A stretch of 64,000 nt of DNA from Thermoprotei archaeon (GTDB lineage Archaea > Thermoproteota > Thermoprotei_A > Sulfolobales > Acidilobaceae), in contig JARJMZ020000015.1 in NCBI GenBank assembly GCA_029335875.2, positions 45,419-109,418 of the forward strand, read 5' to 3'. The stretch's first letter is position 1. The number at the start of each line of letters is the position of its first letter. Shown piece after piece: positions 53,368 to 61,709 of this stretch. The notes under the pieces were generated by a model. The model worked only from the letters and a program-made list of their open reading frames with translations. It made no database searches and was not told the origin of the DNA. A program made the position numbers and the translations under genes.

Positions 53368-54576
53368 TTGAACCGCGTGATGGAAGCCGTGCTGGAATAT
53401 TTCAACGTAATCCTTGTGAGATATGGGGAGATTGGAGTTAAAGGAGTGGGGACTAGGCGTAGGATGGAGGGCTTACTCGTTAAAGCCCTCAAAGAAGCCC
53501 TAGAAAGTTTTAAAGTTAAAGGTAAGATAGAAGTCTCGGAAGGGCGCATCTTCATATGGGAGCCTGAAGATGTGGAGGCTGCCGTTAAGGCTGCGGCTAG
53601 AGTTTTCGGTGTCAAGTCCCTCTCCCCAGCTTATGCCACGGAGTTCGCAGGCCTCGAGGACCTCGTAGCTAGAGCTTCAGAGTTCTTCTCTGAAAAAGTT
53701 AAGGGTAAAGTGTTCAGGGTTAGAGCTAGGAGGGTGGGGCTCCACAGTTTCACTAGCAAGGACGTTGAGAGAGCCCTTGGAGCTAAACTCTTGGAGCTTG
53801 GAGCGTCTAAAGTAAACCTTGAAAACCCCGAGTATACCGCTTACGTGGAGATTAGGGGTAGGAGATTATTCCTTTACGATAAAATCCACGAGGGCCCCAG
53901 AGGGCTCCCCCTAGGCAGCGAGGAGCCTGTCCTCGTCTTATTCAGCGGGGGCTTCGACTCCACAGTAGCCTCCTGGACGCTCATGAAGAGGGGGTGTCCA
54001 GTCCACCTGGTACATTATGACCTGGGGTTCCCGGAGACTGTGAAGGTCGCCCTAGAAGCCGCAAAGTTCCTCTCAGACAACTGGAGCTACGGGCACAGGA
54101 TGAAAATGTACATTGTAAACTTCAAAGGAGCAGCTTTAATAGTTAACGGCCTCGTATCACCCCCCTACAGGACTCTAGTCATGAGGAAGCTCATGGTTAA
54201 ACACGCTGAAAGCCTAGCGGAGAAACTGGGAATAGAAGCTTTAGCCACGGGAGAATCTATAAGCCAGGTCGCCAGCCAAACCATTAGAAACATACACTTA
54301 ATAGAGAGAAACACGAAACTCCCAATACTAAGACCCCTAGCAGGCATGGATAAAGATGAGATAATAAAAATATCCATGAAAATAGGAGCGTACGAGATAA
54401 ACAAAAAACAAATAGAAGTCTGCGGGCTCGCAGCCACACCAACACCAAAAGGGAGGCTCGGCAGGTTCGAAAAAGAGCTAGACAAGGCCTCCGACATAAT
54501 AGTACCAGACCCCATAGAAGTAGACCTTAAAAACAGCAGCCTCAAAGAGGCCCTGGAAAAGCTAGGGTTACTTTAA
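53368..54576 (+). CDS. thiI: tRNA 4-thiouridine synthetase ThiI
   Basis: A 402-residue tRNA sulfur-transfer enzyme. It has a ferredoxin-like plus THUMP region (about 15-170), then the PP-loop ATP motif VLFSGGFDSTVASW (about residue 195). ATGESISQVASQT is also typical. The bacterial rhodanese domain with its Cys is absent, as in most archaea. The start is TTG at 53368; GTG/ATG 9-12 nt later are alternatives. Confidence 0.93.
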   Translation: MNRVMEAVLEYFNVILVRYGEIGVKGVGTRRRMEGLLVKALKEALESFKVKGKIEVSEGRIFIWEPEDVEAAVKAAARVFGVKSLSPAYATEFAGLEDLVARASEFFSEKVKGKVFRVRARRVGLHSFTSKDVERALGAKLLELGASKVNLENPEYTAYVEIRGRRLFLYDKIHEGPRGLPLGSEEPVLVLFSGGFDSTVASWTLMKRGCPVHLVHYDLGFPETVKVALEAAKFLSDNWSYGHRMKMYIVNFKGAALIVNGLVSPPYRTLVMRKLMVKHAESLAEKLGIEALATGESISQVASQTIRNIHLIERNTKLPILRPLAGMDKDEIIKISMKIGAYEINKKQIEVCGLAATPTPKGRLGRFEKELDKASDIIVPDPIEVDLKNSSLKEALEKLGLL

Positions 54577-54730
54577 CCCTCCCACCTCCCAGCCTCCAAA
54601 GGCCTTATCATGCGAGGGCCCATGACTTGGTGGAGGTTACGTTTAGGGCTAGAATGTTAGAGGGATGTGTGGAGGTGGTTGTATAGTTTTAAGAGGCGGA
54701 GTTTAACGTTATTCCTGGAGTTGAAATAGT
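54577..54730. other. Intergenic gap after thiI
   Basis: About 150 nt, no gene seen. A TATA-like AGTTTTAAGAGG at about 54686-54697 sits in front of the next gene, and GGAGTTGAAATAG before its TTG start. Nothing else noted. Confidence 0.3.
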
Positions 54731-55624
54731 TTGATAGACATACTGATAACAGGGTCTATAGTTTACACGGGCGAGAGACTGGTAAGGGATGGATATGTTT
54801 ATATTAGGGATGGGAAAGTGGAGCATGTTGGAGAGGCTCCTGTTTTAGAGGATTATAGCTATGCCACTCTACTGCTGGGGGGTCCTGGTAGGATAGTTGT
54901 CCCGGGTTTAACGGCCATGGCTAATACTGCCGCCTACCCGTTGAGGTTTAGGGGGGCTTCTATGGCTGAGAGGGTCAACTATTATAGGGGTCTCGACGTT
55001 AAAACCCTGGTGACACTATCGCTACCCGCAGTCTATGAGCTTCACATGAGCGGGGTTACCACGATAATAGTCGAAGGGTTATCGCCGGAGTTGCCTTTAA
55101 GCCTTTCAGAGGCTGTAGGGGGGTTCTATGGGCTTGCAGTCCCCGTTTGTAGCGGTGTTGAGCCTAGATACGTGCCCGGTCTAGCGTCAGCCTTAAGGAT
55201 TTCAGGCCCGGGGTGTGAGGGTGAGGCTGATGTGGTTGAGGTTGACGGTAGGGGGTTTAAGGGTTCTAGGAGGGTTTTAGGGCTTTTCCGTGGGGCCTCA
55301 CTGCTTTTAACGGCTTCAGGCGTTGAAGACCCCCTGGGGGAGAGTCTCGAGCTTAGGAAAGCCGCGATGCTGCCTCCCCCGGTTATAAAGCAGGGTAGGA
55401 TTGCTGAGATCGCCGTTTTCGATGTTAGCAGGCCCCCCGCTATGATGCTTGACACCGCTTCGGAGAAGGAGATCTTGAGAGTGTATTCTAGCGGGGCCAG
55501 GCTAGAGTCTCTAATAGCTGGTGAGGATGTCCTGGTGGATACGGGGGAGCACCTTTACATTGTTGAGAGGTCTTTCAAGGAGGCTAGGAGCCTGAGCGAG
55601 AAGGTTCTCAAAAAACTTGGTTGA
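54731..55624 (+). CDS. Amidohydrolase-like protein lacking metal ligands
   Basis: A 297-residue protein that begins like amidohydrolases: DILITGSIVYTGERLVRDGYVYIRDGKVEHVGEAP, then GRIVVPGLTAMANTAAYPLRF. At this point active enzymes have PGLIDxHxH; here the HxH is missing (AMANTAAYP). It ends with the composite-domain pattern IAEIAVFDVSRPPAMM, LESLIAGEDVLVDTGEH typical of the family. The central TIM barrel is shortened and no Lys/His/Asp metal set can be made out. Probably non-catalytic, or a sensor/assembly protein. TTG start. Confidence 0.75.
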   Translation: MIDILITGSIVYTGERLVRDGYVYIRDGKVEHVGEAPVLEDYSYATLLLGGPGRIVVPGLTAMANTAAYPLRFRGASMAERVNYYRGLDVKTLVTLSLPAVYELHMSGVTTIIVEGLSPELPLSLSEAVGGFYGLAVPVCSGVEPRYVPGLASALRISGPGCEGEADVVEVDGRGFKGSRRVLGLFRGASLLLTASGVEDPLGESLELRKAAMLPPPVIKQGRIAEIAVFDVSRPPAMMLDTASEKEILRVYSSGARLESLIAGEDVLVDTGEHLYIVERSFKEARSLSEKVLKKLG

Positions 55625-55669
55625 AAGCTAATGCTTTAAACTCTTAGAGTATAAACTTTAATCTTAGAT

Positions 55670-57220
55670 TTGGGAGATGAACGGGGATTGTCCAGGGATG
55701 AGGCTAGGATATATGTGGTAGACGTAGATTCAATAATCGATGGGAGCCTCAGGAGGCTCATAGAGAGGGGGGAGGTTAAAGGTAGGATTTTAATACACAA
55801 GGCTATAGTGGAGTACCTCCACAGCGAGGCTGTGAGTGGGAAGTCTCTAGGCTTCACAGGGTTAAACGAGCTGAGCAAGATCCTTGAAGCCTCCAAGGGC
55901 TTCGTGGAAGTATCCATTGTGGAGGAGGAGAGGAGGCCTTTAAGAGAGTATGATGGCCAAGGTGTTAAGACTATAGTGAGGGACTACGCTTGGAGGATCG
56001 GGGCTACACTCATAACATCAGACTCTGTTCAAGCTATGACAGCGCGGGCCCTAGGGATCCCTGTATTACACTTCTCTAAGGAGCCGGCTGGGAGGCTCAA
56101 GCTTGAAACTTTCTTCGACCACAAGACTATGAGCGTCCACCTTAAAGAGGGGGCTCCGCCCTTAGCTAAGGTTGGGAGCCCTGGCAGGTGGGTTTTCATA
56201 AAACTTAGGGAGGCCCCCATGACTAGGGCTGAGCTCGAAGATATTTCCAGGGAGATCGTAGAGGTGGCCTCCCGGGGGGGCTACGGGTATGTTGAGATAG
56301 ATAGGGTGGGGTCTACTATAGTTCAGCTTGAGGATTACAGGATAGTCATAATTAGGCCTCCGCTAAGCGACGGGTGGGAGATAACCGCTGTTAAGCCCCT
56401 AGTTAAACTCAGACTCGAGGATTACGATCTCCAGGAGAAGCTCCTCAAAAGGCTTATTGAGAGGGCTGAAGGCATACTGATAGCTGGAGCCCCCGGGATG
56501 GGTAAAACCACTTTCGCCCAGGCTCTCGCAGAGTTCTACTCAAGGCAGGGTAAGATCGTTAAAACTGTAGAGTCCCCGAGGGATATGAGGCTGCCGGCTA
56601 TAATAACACAGTACTCTAAAACATACGCTAGCGTGGGAGAGCTCCACGACATACTCCTCCTATCGCGCCCAGACTACACTGTGTTCGACGAGCTCAGGAA
56701 CGACGAGGACTTCAAACTCTACGTTGACCTGAGACTAGCCGGGATAGGGATGGTTGGAGTGCTCCACGCCACTTCACCAATAGACGCTATACAGAGGTTC
56801 ATAAGGAGGGTGGAGCTCGGCATGATACCCAGCATAGTGGATACGGTTATATTCATAGATAAAGGTATTGTAACCAAAGTCTACGAGCTCTCAATAAGCG
56901 TTAAACTCCCCTCAGGATTGAGAGAGGCGGAGCTCACAAGACCCGTGGTGGAAGTTAGAGACTTCATAACAGGAGAGCTTGAATACGAAATATACACTTT
57001 CGGGGAGCAAACAATGGTAGTCCCAGTCAGGAAAGGGAGGGGGGTGAACATAGAGGATATTATTAGGAAAATAATGCCGGAGGCGAGCGTGGAAGTGAGC
57101 GGGGGAACACTAATAGTTAGGCTACCAAGATATGGGGCTAAGGTAACAGCTAGAAAAGTGAGGAGGGTCAAGAAGATAGCTGAAGACCACGGGCTCGAAC
57201 TCAAGTTCGTGCCCGAGTAA
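55670..57220 (+). CDS. PINA: PIN-domain/PilT-type ATPase with KH domain
   Basis: A 516-residue protein. Residues about 15-145 are a PIN domain (YVVDVDSIIDGSLR, TLITSDSVQAMTARALGIPV), 215-430 a PilT/VirB11 ATPase (Walker A IAGAPGMGKTTFAQ, Walker B TVFDELR, GVLHATSPIDAIQRFIRRVE) and about 450-515 a KH domain. Homologous proteins in Sulfolobus (PINA) are hexameric Holliday-junction branch-migration motors that work with Hjc, encoded just downstream here. The TTG at 55670 is used; another TTG at 55688 fits the TATA-like TATAAACTT (55650-55658) better as a leaderless start. Confidence 0.93.
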   Translation: MGDERGLSRDEARIYVVDVDSIIDGSLRRLIERGEVKGRILIHKAIVEYLHSEAVSGKSLGFTGLNELSKILEASKGFVEVSIVEEERRPLREYDGQGVKTIVRDYAWRIGATLITSDSVQAMTARALGIPVLHFSKEPAGRLKLETFFDHKTMSVHLKEGAPPLAKVGSPGRWVFIKLREAPMTRAELEDISREIVEVASRGGYGYVEIDRVGSTIVQLEDYRIVIIRPPLSDGWEITAVKPLVKLRLEDYDLQEKLLKRLIERAEGILIAGAPGMGKTTFAQALAEFYSRQGKIVKTVESPRDMRLPAIITQYSKTYASVGELHDILLLSRPDYTVFDELRNDEDFKLYVDLRLAGIGMVGVLHATSPIDAIQRFIRRVELGMIPSIVDTVIFIDKGIVTKVYELSISVKLPSGLREAELTRPVVEVRDFITGELEYEIYTFGEQTMVVPVRKGRGVNIEDIIRKIMPEASVEVSGGTLIVRLPRYGAKVTARKVRRVKKIAEDHGLELKFVPE

Positions 57221-57337
57221 ACAGTGGGGGGAAACACTCCTATTATGGGGGGCCGTTAAAGGCTATAATCCCCTAGGATACCCTCTTATAAAGCCTTCGC
57301 CCCTTACAACTATTAAAGGCTCCTGAGGGGCGCTCTA

Positions 57338-57772
57338 ATGGGATACCCTAAAGCGAGAGCCTCTAGGGTGGAGAATGAGCTGGCTACTATAATGTGGAGT
57401 CTAGGGTATGCTGTTGTTAGGGGCCCGTCTAGCGGTGGGGGTGTTAGGAGGAGGTTTCAGCCGGACCTTGTGGCTTTGAAGGAGGGTAAGATCCTGGTTT
57501 TCGAGGTTAAAATGGGGAGGGAGGGGGAGCCCGTGTACCTGGAGTCTAGCCAGGTTCTTGGTTTGACAGAGTTTTCTAGGAGGTGTGGGGGCTTAGCTTT
57601 TATAGCTGTCAGGCTTAGGGGGGAGGGGTGGAGGTTTCACACTCTAGATCGCCTTGAAACCACGCGGGGAGGTAATTTTAAGCTGGAGAGGCCCGAGTCT
57701 GGCCTTAAAATTAGAGATCTGGAGGAGACCCTCTTCCCTAAGACTGAGAAGCTCTCAAAGTTCATGACCTAA
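57338..57772 (+). CDS. hjc: Holliday junction resolvase Hjc
   Basis: Archaeal resolvase of 144 residues. PD-(D/E)xK motifs: VENELATIMWSLGYAVVRG (Glu), QPDLVALKEGKILVFEVKMG (Asp, ExK), with the basic VRGPSSGGGVRRRFQPD stretch contacting DNA. Cleaves four-way junctions. Its neighbour PINA is a known functional partner in Sulfolobales; the pair forms a recombination cluster. Confidence 0.95.
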   Translation: MGYPKARASRVENELATIMWSLGYAVVRGPSSGGGVRRRFQPDLVALKEGKILVFEVKMGREGEPVYLESSQVLGLTEFSRRCGGLAFIAVRLRGEGWRFHTLDRLETTRGGNFKLERPESGLKIRDLEETLFPKTEKLSKFMT

Positions 57773-57815
57773 ACATAGCCTTATTAAGCTCCGCGAGCCC
57801 TATACTAGTTGGTGA

Positions 57816-58631
57816 GTGAATCCAATGGTTAACGGCCCTACCCTAACTTTGTTAGCGTTAATAGTCTTAATAGTATTAACCCTCCTATTCATGAGTGTTA
57901 GGGTGGTCAGGGAGTATGAGAGGGCTGTAGTATTCAGGCTGGGGAGGCTTCTAGGAGTTAAGGGGCCCGGTCTCTTCTTCCTAATACCCTTCATAGACTC
58001 TATGGTTAAAATAGATTTGAGGATAGTGGCTACAGACGTGCCGGAGCAGAAGATAATAACTAGGGATAACGTGACTGTGGGCGTCGACGCTGTAATATAC
58101 TATAAAGTCTTCGACCCCGAGAAGGCTGTTACTAAAATAGAGAACTTCCACTATGCAGTCCTAATGCTAGGACAGACAACTTTGAGAGACGTAATAGGGC
58201 AGGCTGAGCTAGACGACCTCCTAGCTAAGAGGGAGGAGATCAACAAGAGGCTCCAAGAGATACTAGACACGCTCACAGACCCCTGGGGCGTTAAAGTGAC
58301 GGCCGTCACCCTCAAGGAGGTTAAACTACCTGAAGGAATGCTGAGAGCCATGGCTAAACAGGCTGAAGCTGAAAGGTGGAGGAGGGCGAGGATCATAGAG
58401 GCTGAGGGTGAGAGGCAGGCTGCCGCTATAATGACTGAGGCTGCAGCGTTCTACGAGAAACACCCGGTAGCTGTCAGGCTGAGGGAGCTTCAAACTCTAA
58501 TAGAGATCGCTAGGGAGAAGAACATGGTGGTAGTGACCCCCACAATGCTGGGGAGCAACGAGGCTCTAGGAATATTAATGGGCGTGTCGAGAGGTGGGAT
58601 TCCACAGGCTGCTCCAAGGACTGAAGAATAG
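57816..58631 (+). CDS. Stomatin-like SPFH protein (slipin)
   Basis: A 271-residue membrane-anchored protein: one N-terminal helix (about 8-28) then an SPFH domain (REYERAVVFRLGRLLGVKGPGLFFLIPFID, VDAVIYYKVFDPEKAVTKIENFHYAV, LRDVIGQAELDDLLAKREEIN) and a C-terminal coiled segment. In archaea it is processed by the NfeD-type protease encoded next (5 nt gap). Likely membrane organisation or protein quality control. Confidence 0.94.
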   Translation: MNPMVNGPTLTLLALIVLIVLTLLFMSVRVVREYERAVVFRLGRLLGVKGPGLFFLIPFIDSMVKIDLRIVATDVPEQKIITRDNVTVGVDAVIYYKVFDPEKAVTKIENFHYAVLMLGQTTLRDVIGQAELDDLLAKREEINKRLQEILDTLTDPWGVKVTAVTLKEVKLPEGMLRAMAKQAEAERWRRARIIEAEGERQAAAIMTEAAAFYEKHPVAVRLRELQTLIEIAREKNMVVVTPTMLGSNEALGILMGVSRGGIPQAAPRTEE

Positions 58632-58636
58632 CTTTA

Positions 58637-60064
58637 ATGCTCTCACGGTGTAATTTCATGGTTATCAGAGTTCCCATATTTTTCCTTCTCACCCTCCTCA
58701 TAATAAGCTTAACCAGCGCCCCCCTAGCCTCAGAAGCGGAGGAGGGGGATCTAGGATCCCAGTATTGTGGTGTCGTCGAGAAGAAGTATGGGGTCGTTGA
58801 AGGCCCGGGATACGATAGGATAGTGGGGCCGAAGACTTTAGTTGTTAAAGTTGAAGGTGTCATAGGCAGCTGGACTAAATCCTACATACTGAGGGTTTTG
58901 AAGGAGGCTGAGAGCCGGAATGCCCCCCTAATCATAGAATTAAACACCCCCGGGGGGCTAGCAGAGGTGACTATGGACGTGATAGCGGAGCTTACGAGGA
59001 GCAGGGTCCCAGTTATAGGTTTCGTCGTAGACAAGTGGGCTGAGAGCGCCGGTACAATGATACTAGTTTCTACGCACATAGCAGCCATGCAGCCGGGCAC
59101 TATAGTGGGGTCCCTCCAGCCTGTAGCCTACGACCCGGCCTCGGGCATCTATAAGCCCATTAACGAGACTAAGATAATAAACCCCATAATAAAAACGCTG
59201 TGCGAGCACGGCGCCACTAAAGGTAGAAACGCTACAGCCCTAGCGAGGTTCGTGCTCTACAACGATAACTATGGGGCTGATGAAGCTTTAAAGTTCAAAG
59301 TCATAGATGTGGTTGCTAGAGATAGGGGGGATTTGATAAGTAGAGTTAACGGGTTGATAGTCATGGTTTATGGGGGCGAGAGGGTTAAGCTTGAGCTTGA
59401 CGGAAGCTACGAGTTCATGGATTTGAGTTTCTCGGAGAGGCTTCTGAATATAATATCGGATCCTCTACTCTCTGGCATACTTCTTTCTATAGGAGCTCTA
59501 GCCCTCATATTCAGCATAGCCTCAGGCAACCTGGCGGGGATGGCTATTGGGGGGCTGCTAGTGATCCTGGGCCTCCTAGGGACCGGGCTTAACCCAAATA
59601 TAGCCTCACTCATCCTCATAGCTGTTGGAGCCCTACTTGTCTTCATAGAGCTCACAAGCACCCCAGGCTTCGGCATACTCGGAGGGGTTGGGGTTGCAAT
59701 GATGGTTTTAGGGGTAGCCCTGGTACCTGCAATACCCGGTGTTGAGGGGGTCTCAATATCCCAGAGTTACATAAACCAGATTCTAGTAGGCCTCTACATA
59801 ATAGGCTTAGGAGCCGGCGGCCTCACAGCATTCATAGTATATAAGGTCCTAAAAGCTAGCAGGGCTAAACCCTACCTGTGGAAGCTTGAAGGAGCCGTCG
59901 GCGAAGCCCTGGACGACATAAAACCTGGAAAGTACGGTTTCGTAATAGTAGAAGGAGAATACTGGAAAGCTACGTCAGAAGAAGAGATAGGAAAAGGCGA
60001 CAAGGTCATAATAGTGGGAAAAGAAGATCACACGCTCAAAGTCAGAAAAACGCCTTCAAAGTAG
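58637..60064 (+). CDS. NfeD-type membrane serine protease
   Basis: A 475-residue ClpP-class membrane protease similar to PH1510. A signal-like helix (about 8-30) is followed by the protease domain: IIELNTPGGLAEVTMDVI, then DKWAESAGTMILVSTHIAAMQPGTIVGSLQPV with the catalytic Ser in ESAGT, and a Lys after. Four to five membrane helices (about 270-400) and a C-terminal NfeD OB domain (about 415-475). Known to cut the C-terminus of the partner slipin, encoded immediately upstream. Confidence 0.94.
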   Translation: MLSRCNFMVIRVPIFFLLTLLIISLTSAPLASEAEEGDLGSQYCGVVEKKYGVVEGPGYDRIVGPKTLVVKVEGVIGSWTKSYILRVLKEAESRNAPLIIELNTPGGLAEVTMDVIAELTRSRVPVIGFVVDKWAESAGTMILVSTHIAAMQPGTIVGSLQPVAYDPASGIYKPINETKIINPIIKTLCEHGATKGRNATALARFVLYNDNYGADEALKFKVIDVVARDRGDLISRVNGLIVMVYGGERVKLELDGSYEFMDLSFSERLLNIISDPLLSGILLSIGALALIFSIASGNLAGMAIGGLLVILGLLGTGLNPNIASLILIAVGALLVFIELTSTPGFGILGGVGVAMMVLGVALVPAIPGVEGVSISQSYINQILVGLYIIGLGAGGLTAFIVYKVLKASRAKPYLWKLEGAVGEALDDIKPGKYGFVIVEGEYWKATSEEEIGKGDKVIIVGKEDHTLKVRKTPSK

Positions 60065-60154
60065 GGGCTGCCATGAACGTGGGAGAGGAAGGCTAAGACT
60101 CCGTTTCCTTAACGCTCGAGCTAAAACCATGTACCTGGAAACCGTGGCGAGCCT

Positions 60155-60352
60155 TTAGATAAGCTTCTCCTCGCATTTACACTCTATATCACTCTCTTTC
60201 TTAAGCTCTGAGAGGAGCTCGTAGACCTGGTTGAACATGTCCATTATAGGGTGTAAGCCCCTCTCCTCGCCCCTGTAAGAGGCTGCTATCATGCCTTCCA
60301 GGAGTTCTAGCCTCACGTATATCATGTCTATTAGGTCTCGAACCCTACCCAT
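60155..60352 (-). CDS. Small hypothetical protein, 65 residues
   Basis: A small acidic helical protein (RDLIDMIYVRLELLEGMIAASY then LHPIMDMFNQVYELLSELKKE), ending in ESDIECKCEEKLI. The ATG is preceded by GAGGT and, about 40-50 nt upstream, a TATA-like TATTTAAATTTT. Divergent from speD. Family not recognised; the CKC and surrounding acidic residues could bind metal, but this is a guess. Confidence 0.6.
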   Translation of the reverse strand: MGRVRDLIDMIYVRLELLEGMIAASYRGEERGLHPIMDMFNQVYELLSELKKESDIECKCEEKLI

Positions 60353-60438
60353 TAAGGTTACCTCAACTCGAAAACTGTGAGGGGTAAAATTTAAATAGTC
60401 TGGGGGGTTTTAAAAAGTTATGAGGGGGGTGATGGGGT

Positions 60439-60834
60439 ATGAGGCTGTCTAAGGCTGGGATTACTGTAGGGTTTGCTGGTAGGAAGCCTAGAGTACACGG
60501 GTATCACGTTTACGGGAATCTGATAGACTGCGTCAATGATAGCATACTTGAAGATGAAGAGGCCCTTAAAAACCTAGTGTTAGAGGCTGCTAAAGTAGGT
60601 AACATGTCGGTATTAGATGTTAAAACATGGAAAATAGGGCTTGGAGCGAGTGTTGTAGCAATAATCCTGGAGAGTCACATTGCCATACATACGTGGCCCG
60701 AGTTTAGGTATGCTACAGTTGATGTCTATACATGCGGCTCCCACACAAACCCCATGGCTGCTTTCGAGTACATTAAGTCTGTCCTAAAACCTCGAAAAGT
60801 GGAGCGCGGAGAGTTCCCGAGAATATTGGAATAG
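60439..60834 (+). CDS. speD: SpeD-family decarboxylase (AdoMet or arginine decarboxylase)
   Basis: A 131-residue pyruvoyl enzyme for polyamine synthesis. The self-cleavage site is in [18 protein letters not shown] (Glu-Ser, Ser becoming pyruvate), the acid-base Cys in [10 protein letters not shown], with [12 protein letters not shown] before. Crenarchaea have two close paralogues of this family, an AdoMet decarboxylase and an arginine decarboxylase derived from it, and the sequence alone does not tell which one this is. TATA-like GTTTTAAAAAG lies about 25-30 nt upstream. Confidence 0.88.
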   Translation: MRLSKAGITVGFAGRKPRVHGYHVYGNLIDCVNDSILEDEEALKNLVLEAAKVGNMSVLDVKTWKIGLGASVVAIILESHIAIHTWPEFRYATVDVYTCGSHTNPMAAFEYIKSVLKPRKVERGEFPRILE

Positions 60835-60841
60835 GTTTGGG

Positions 60842-60891
60842 CCCCAGGGGCTCCAGCCCCTGGGGCTCCAGTTTTAGGCCTAAAACTTTTT
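60842..60891. terminator. Double hairpin with T-run between convergent genes
   Basis: CCCCAGGGGC-TCCA-GCCCCTGGGG (60842-60865) is a perfect 10-bp hairpin; a second palindrome GTTTTAGG/CCTAAAAC (60871-60886) is followed by TTTTT. It lies between speD (+) and the metallo-beta-lactamase gene (-), so it probably terminates both. Confidence 0.7.
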
Positions 60892-60901
60892 CCTCCATAA
60901 A

Positions 60902-61654
60902 CTAGCATAGCCTTAAGACAGCCCCATCCCCTGCTACTATAATCCTGCCATGCCCCCTTAGAACTGTTAGGGCTTCCTCCTCGCTTTCACGTGTTAAATG
61001 GTAGAGGATCCCGAGGTTTGAGTTTTCGAGCTGGCTTAAGGCCTCGCTTACTGTAGAGTGTCCTGCACTGGCGGCTTCAACAGCCATTCTTGAGGGGAAT
61101 GTTGCCTCATGTATTGCTAGGTCTGCTTTTTCAGCTTCTTTCTTGAACGCGCTTGTTGGTCTCGTGTCTCCGCTCACTACTATTTTGAGGTCACGGTGTT
61201 TTATGATAACACTCAGGGCTTCCACAGTGTGTACGGCTTCAATAAACTGGAATTCTAAGTCTCCTACCCTCACTCTTCCTCCAACCTTTACGGGTTCAAC
61301 GTTGAACCCTATTTTCCACGATCCCGCCGTCAGCTGCAAGAGTTTCTTAAGGTATTCTGAAGCTGTTGGAGGCGCGTAAACTTTAAGTTCTGGGAGGGCG
61401 CTTCTAAAGGTTTTAACAAACGCTACCATGGGGAGGCCACATATGTGATCGTAGTGCTCGTGAGTCACTATGTGAGCCTGAGCTTCATCTAGTTTAACTT
61501 CGAGCTTCTCGGCGACATTAGGGGCTTGGCAGCCTAGGTCCACGGTAACAATTGTGCCTCCACCATCAACTATGACGGAGGACTGTCCCCTAAACGGGTT
61601 TAAGGCTGACCCGGTCCCCGCTATTATGATTTTAACGCAGCCCAAGCCGCTCAT
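60902..61654 (-). CDS. Metallo-beta-lactamase fold hydrolase
   Basis: A 250-residue protein starting MSGLGCVKIIIAGTGSA. Metal ligands: HEHYDHICG (HxHxDH), H in EAVHTVEALS and D in GDTRPT, and a C-terminal His in YHLTR. Resembles RNase Z-like or phosphonate PhnP-like hydrolases; the exact substrate (tRNA 3' end versus small molecules) is unclear. The open frame runs upstream to 61786, but the ATG at 61654 is preferred; the divergent M20 gene begins at 61710. Confidence 0.88.
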   Translation of the reverse strand: MSGLGCVKIIIAGTGSALNPFRGQSSVIVDGGGTIVTVDLGCQAPNVAEKLEVKLDEAQAHIVTHEHYDHICGLPMVAFVKTFRSALPELKVYAPPTASEYLKKLLQLTAGSWKIGFNVEPVKVGGRVRVGDLEFQFIEAVHTVEALSVIIKHRDLKIVVSGDTRPTSAFKKEAEKADLAIHEATFPSRMAVEAASAGHSTVSEALSQLENSNLGILYHLTRESEEEALTVLRGHGRIIVAGDGAVLRLC

Positions 61655-61709
61655 CCTAGTAAAAGTTAATAGGCTCACGGAAACCTTAACCTTATCGAGG
61701 TTTGAGCCC

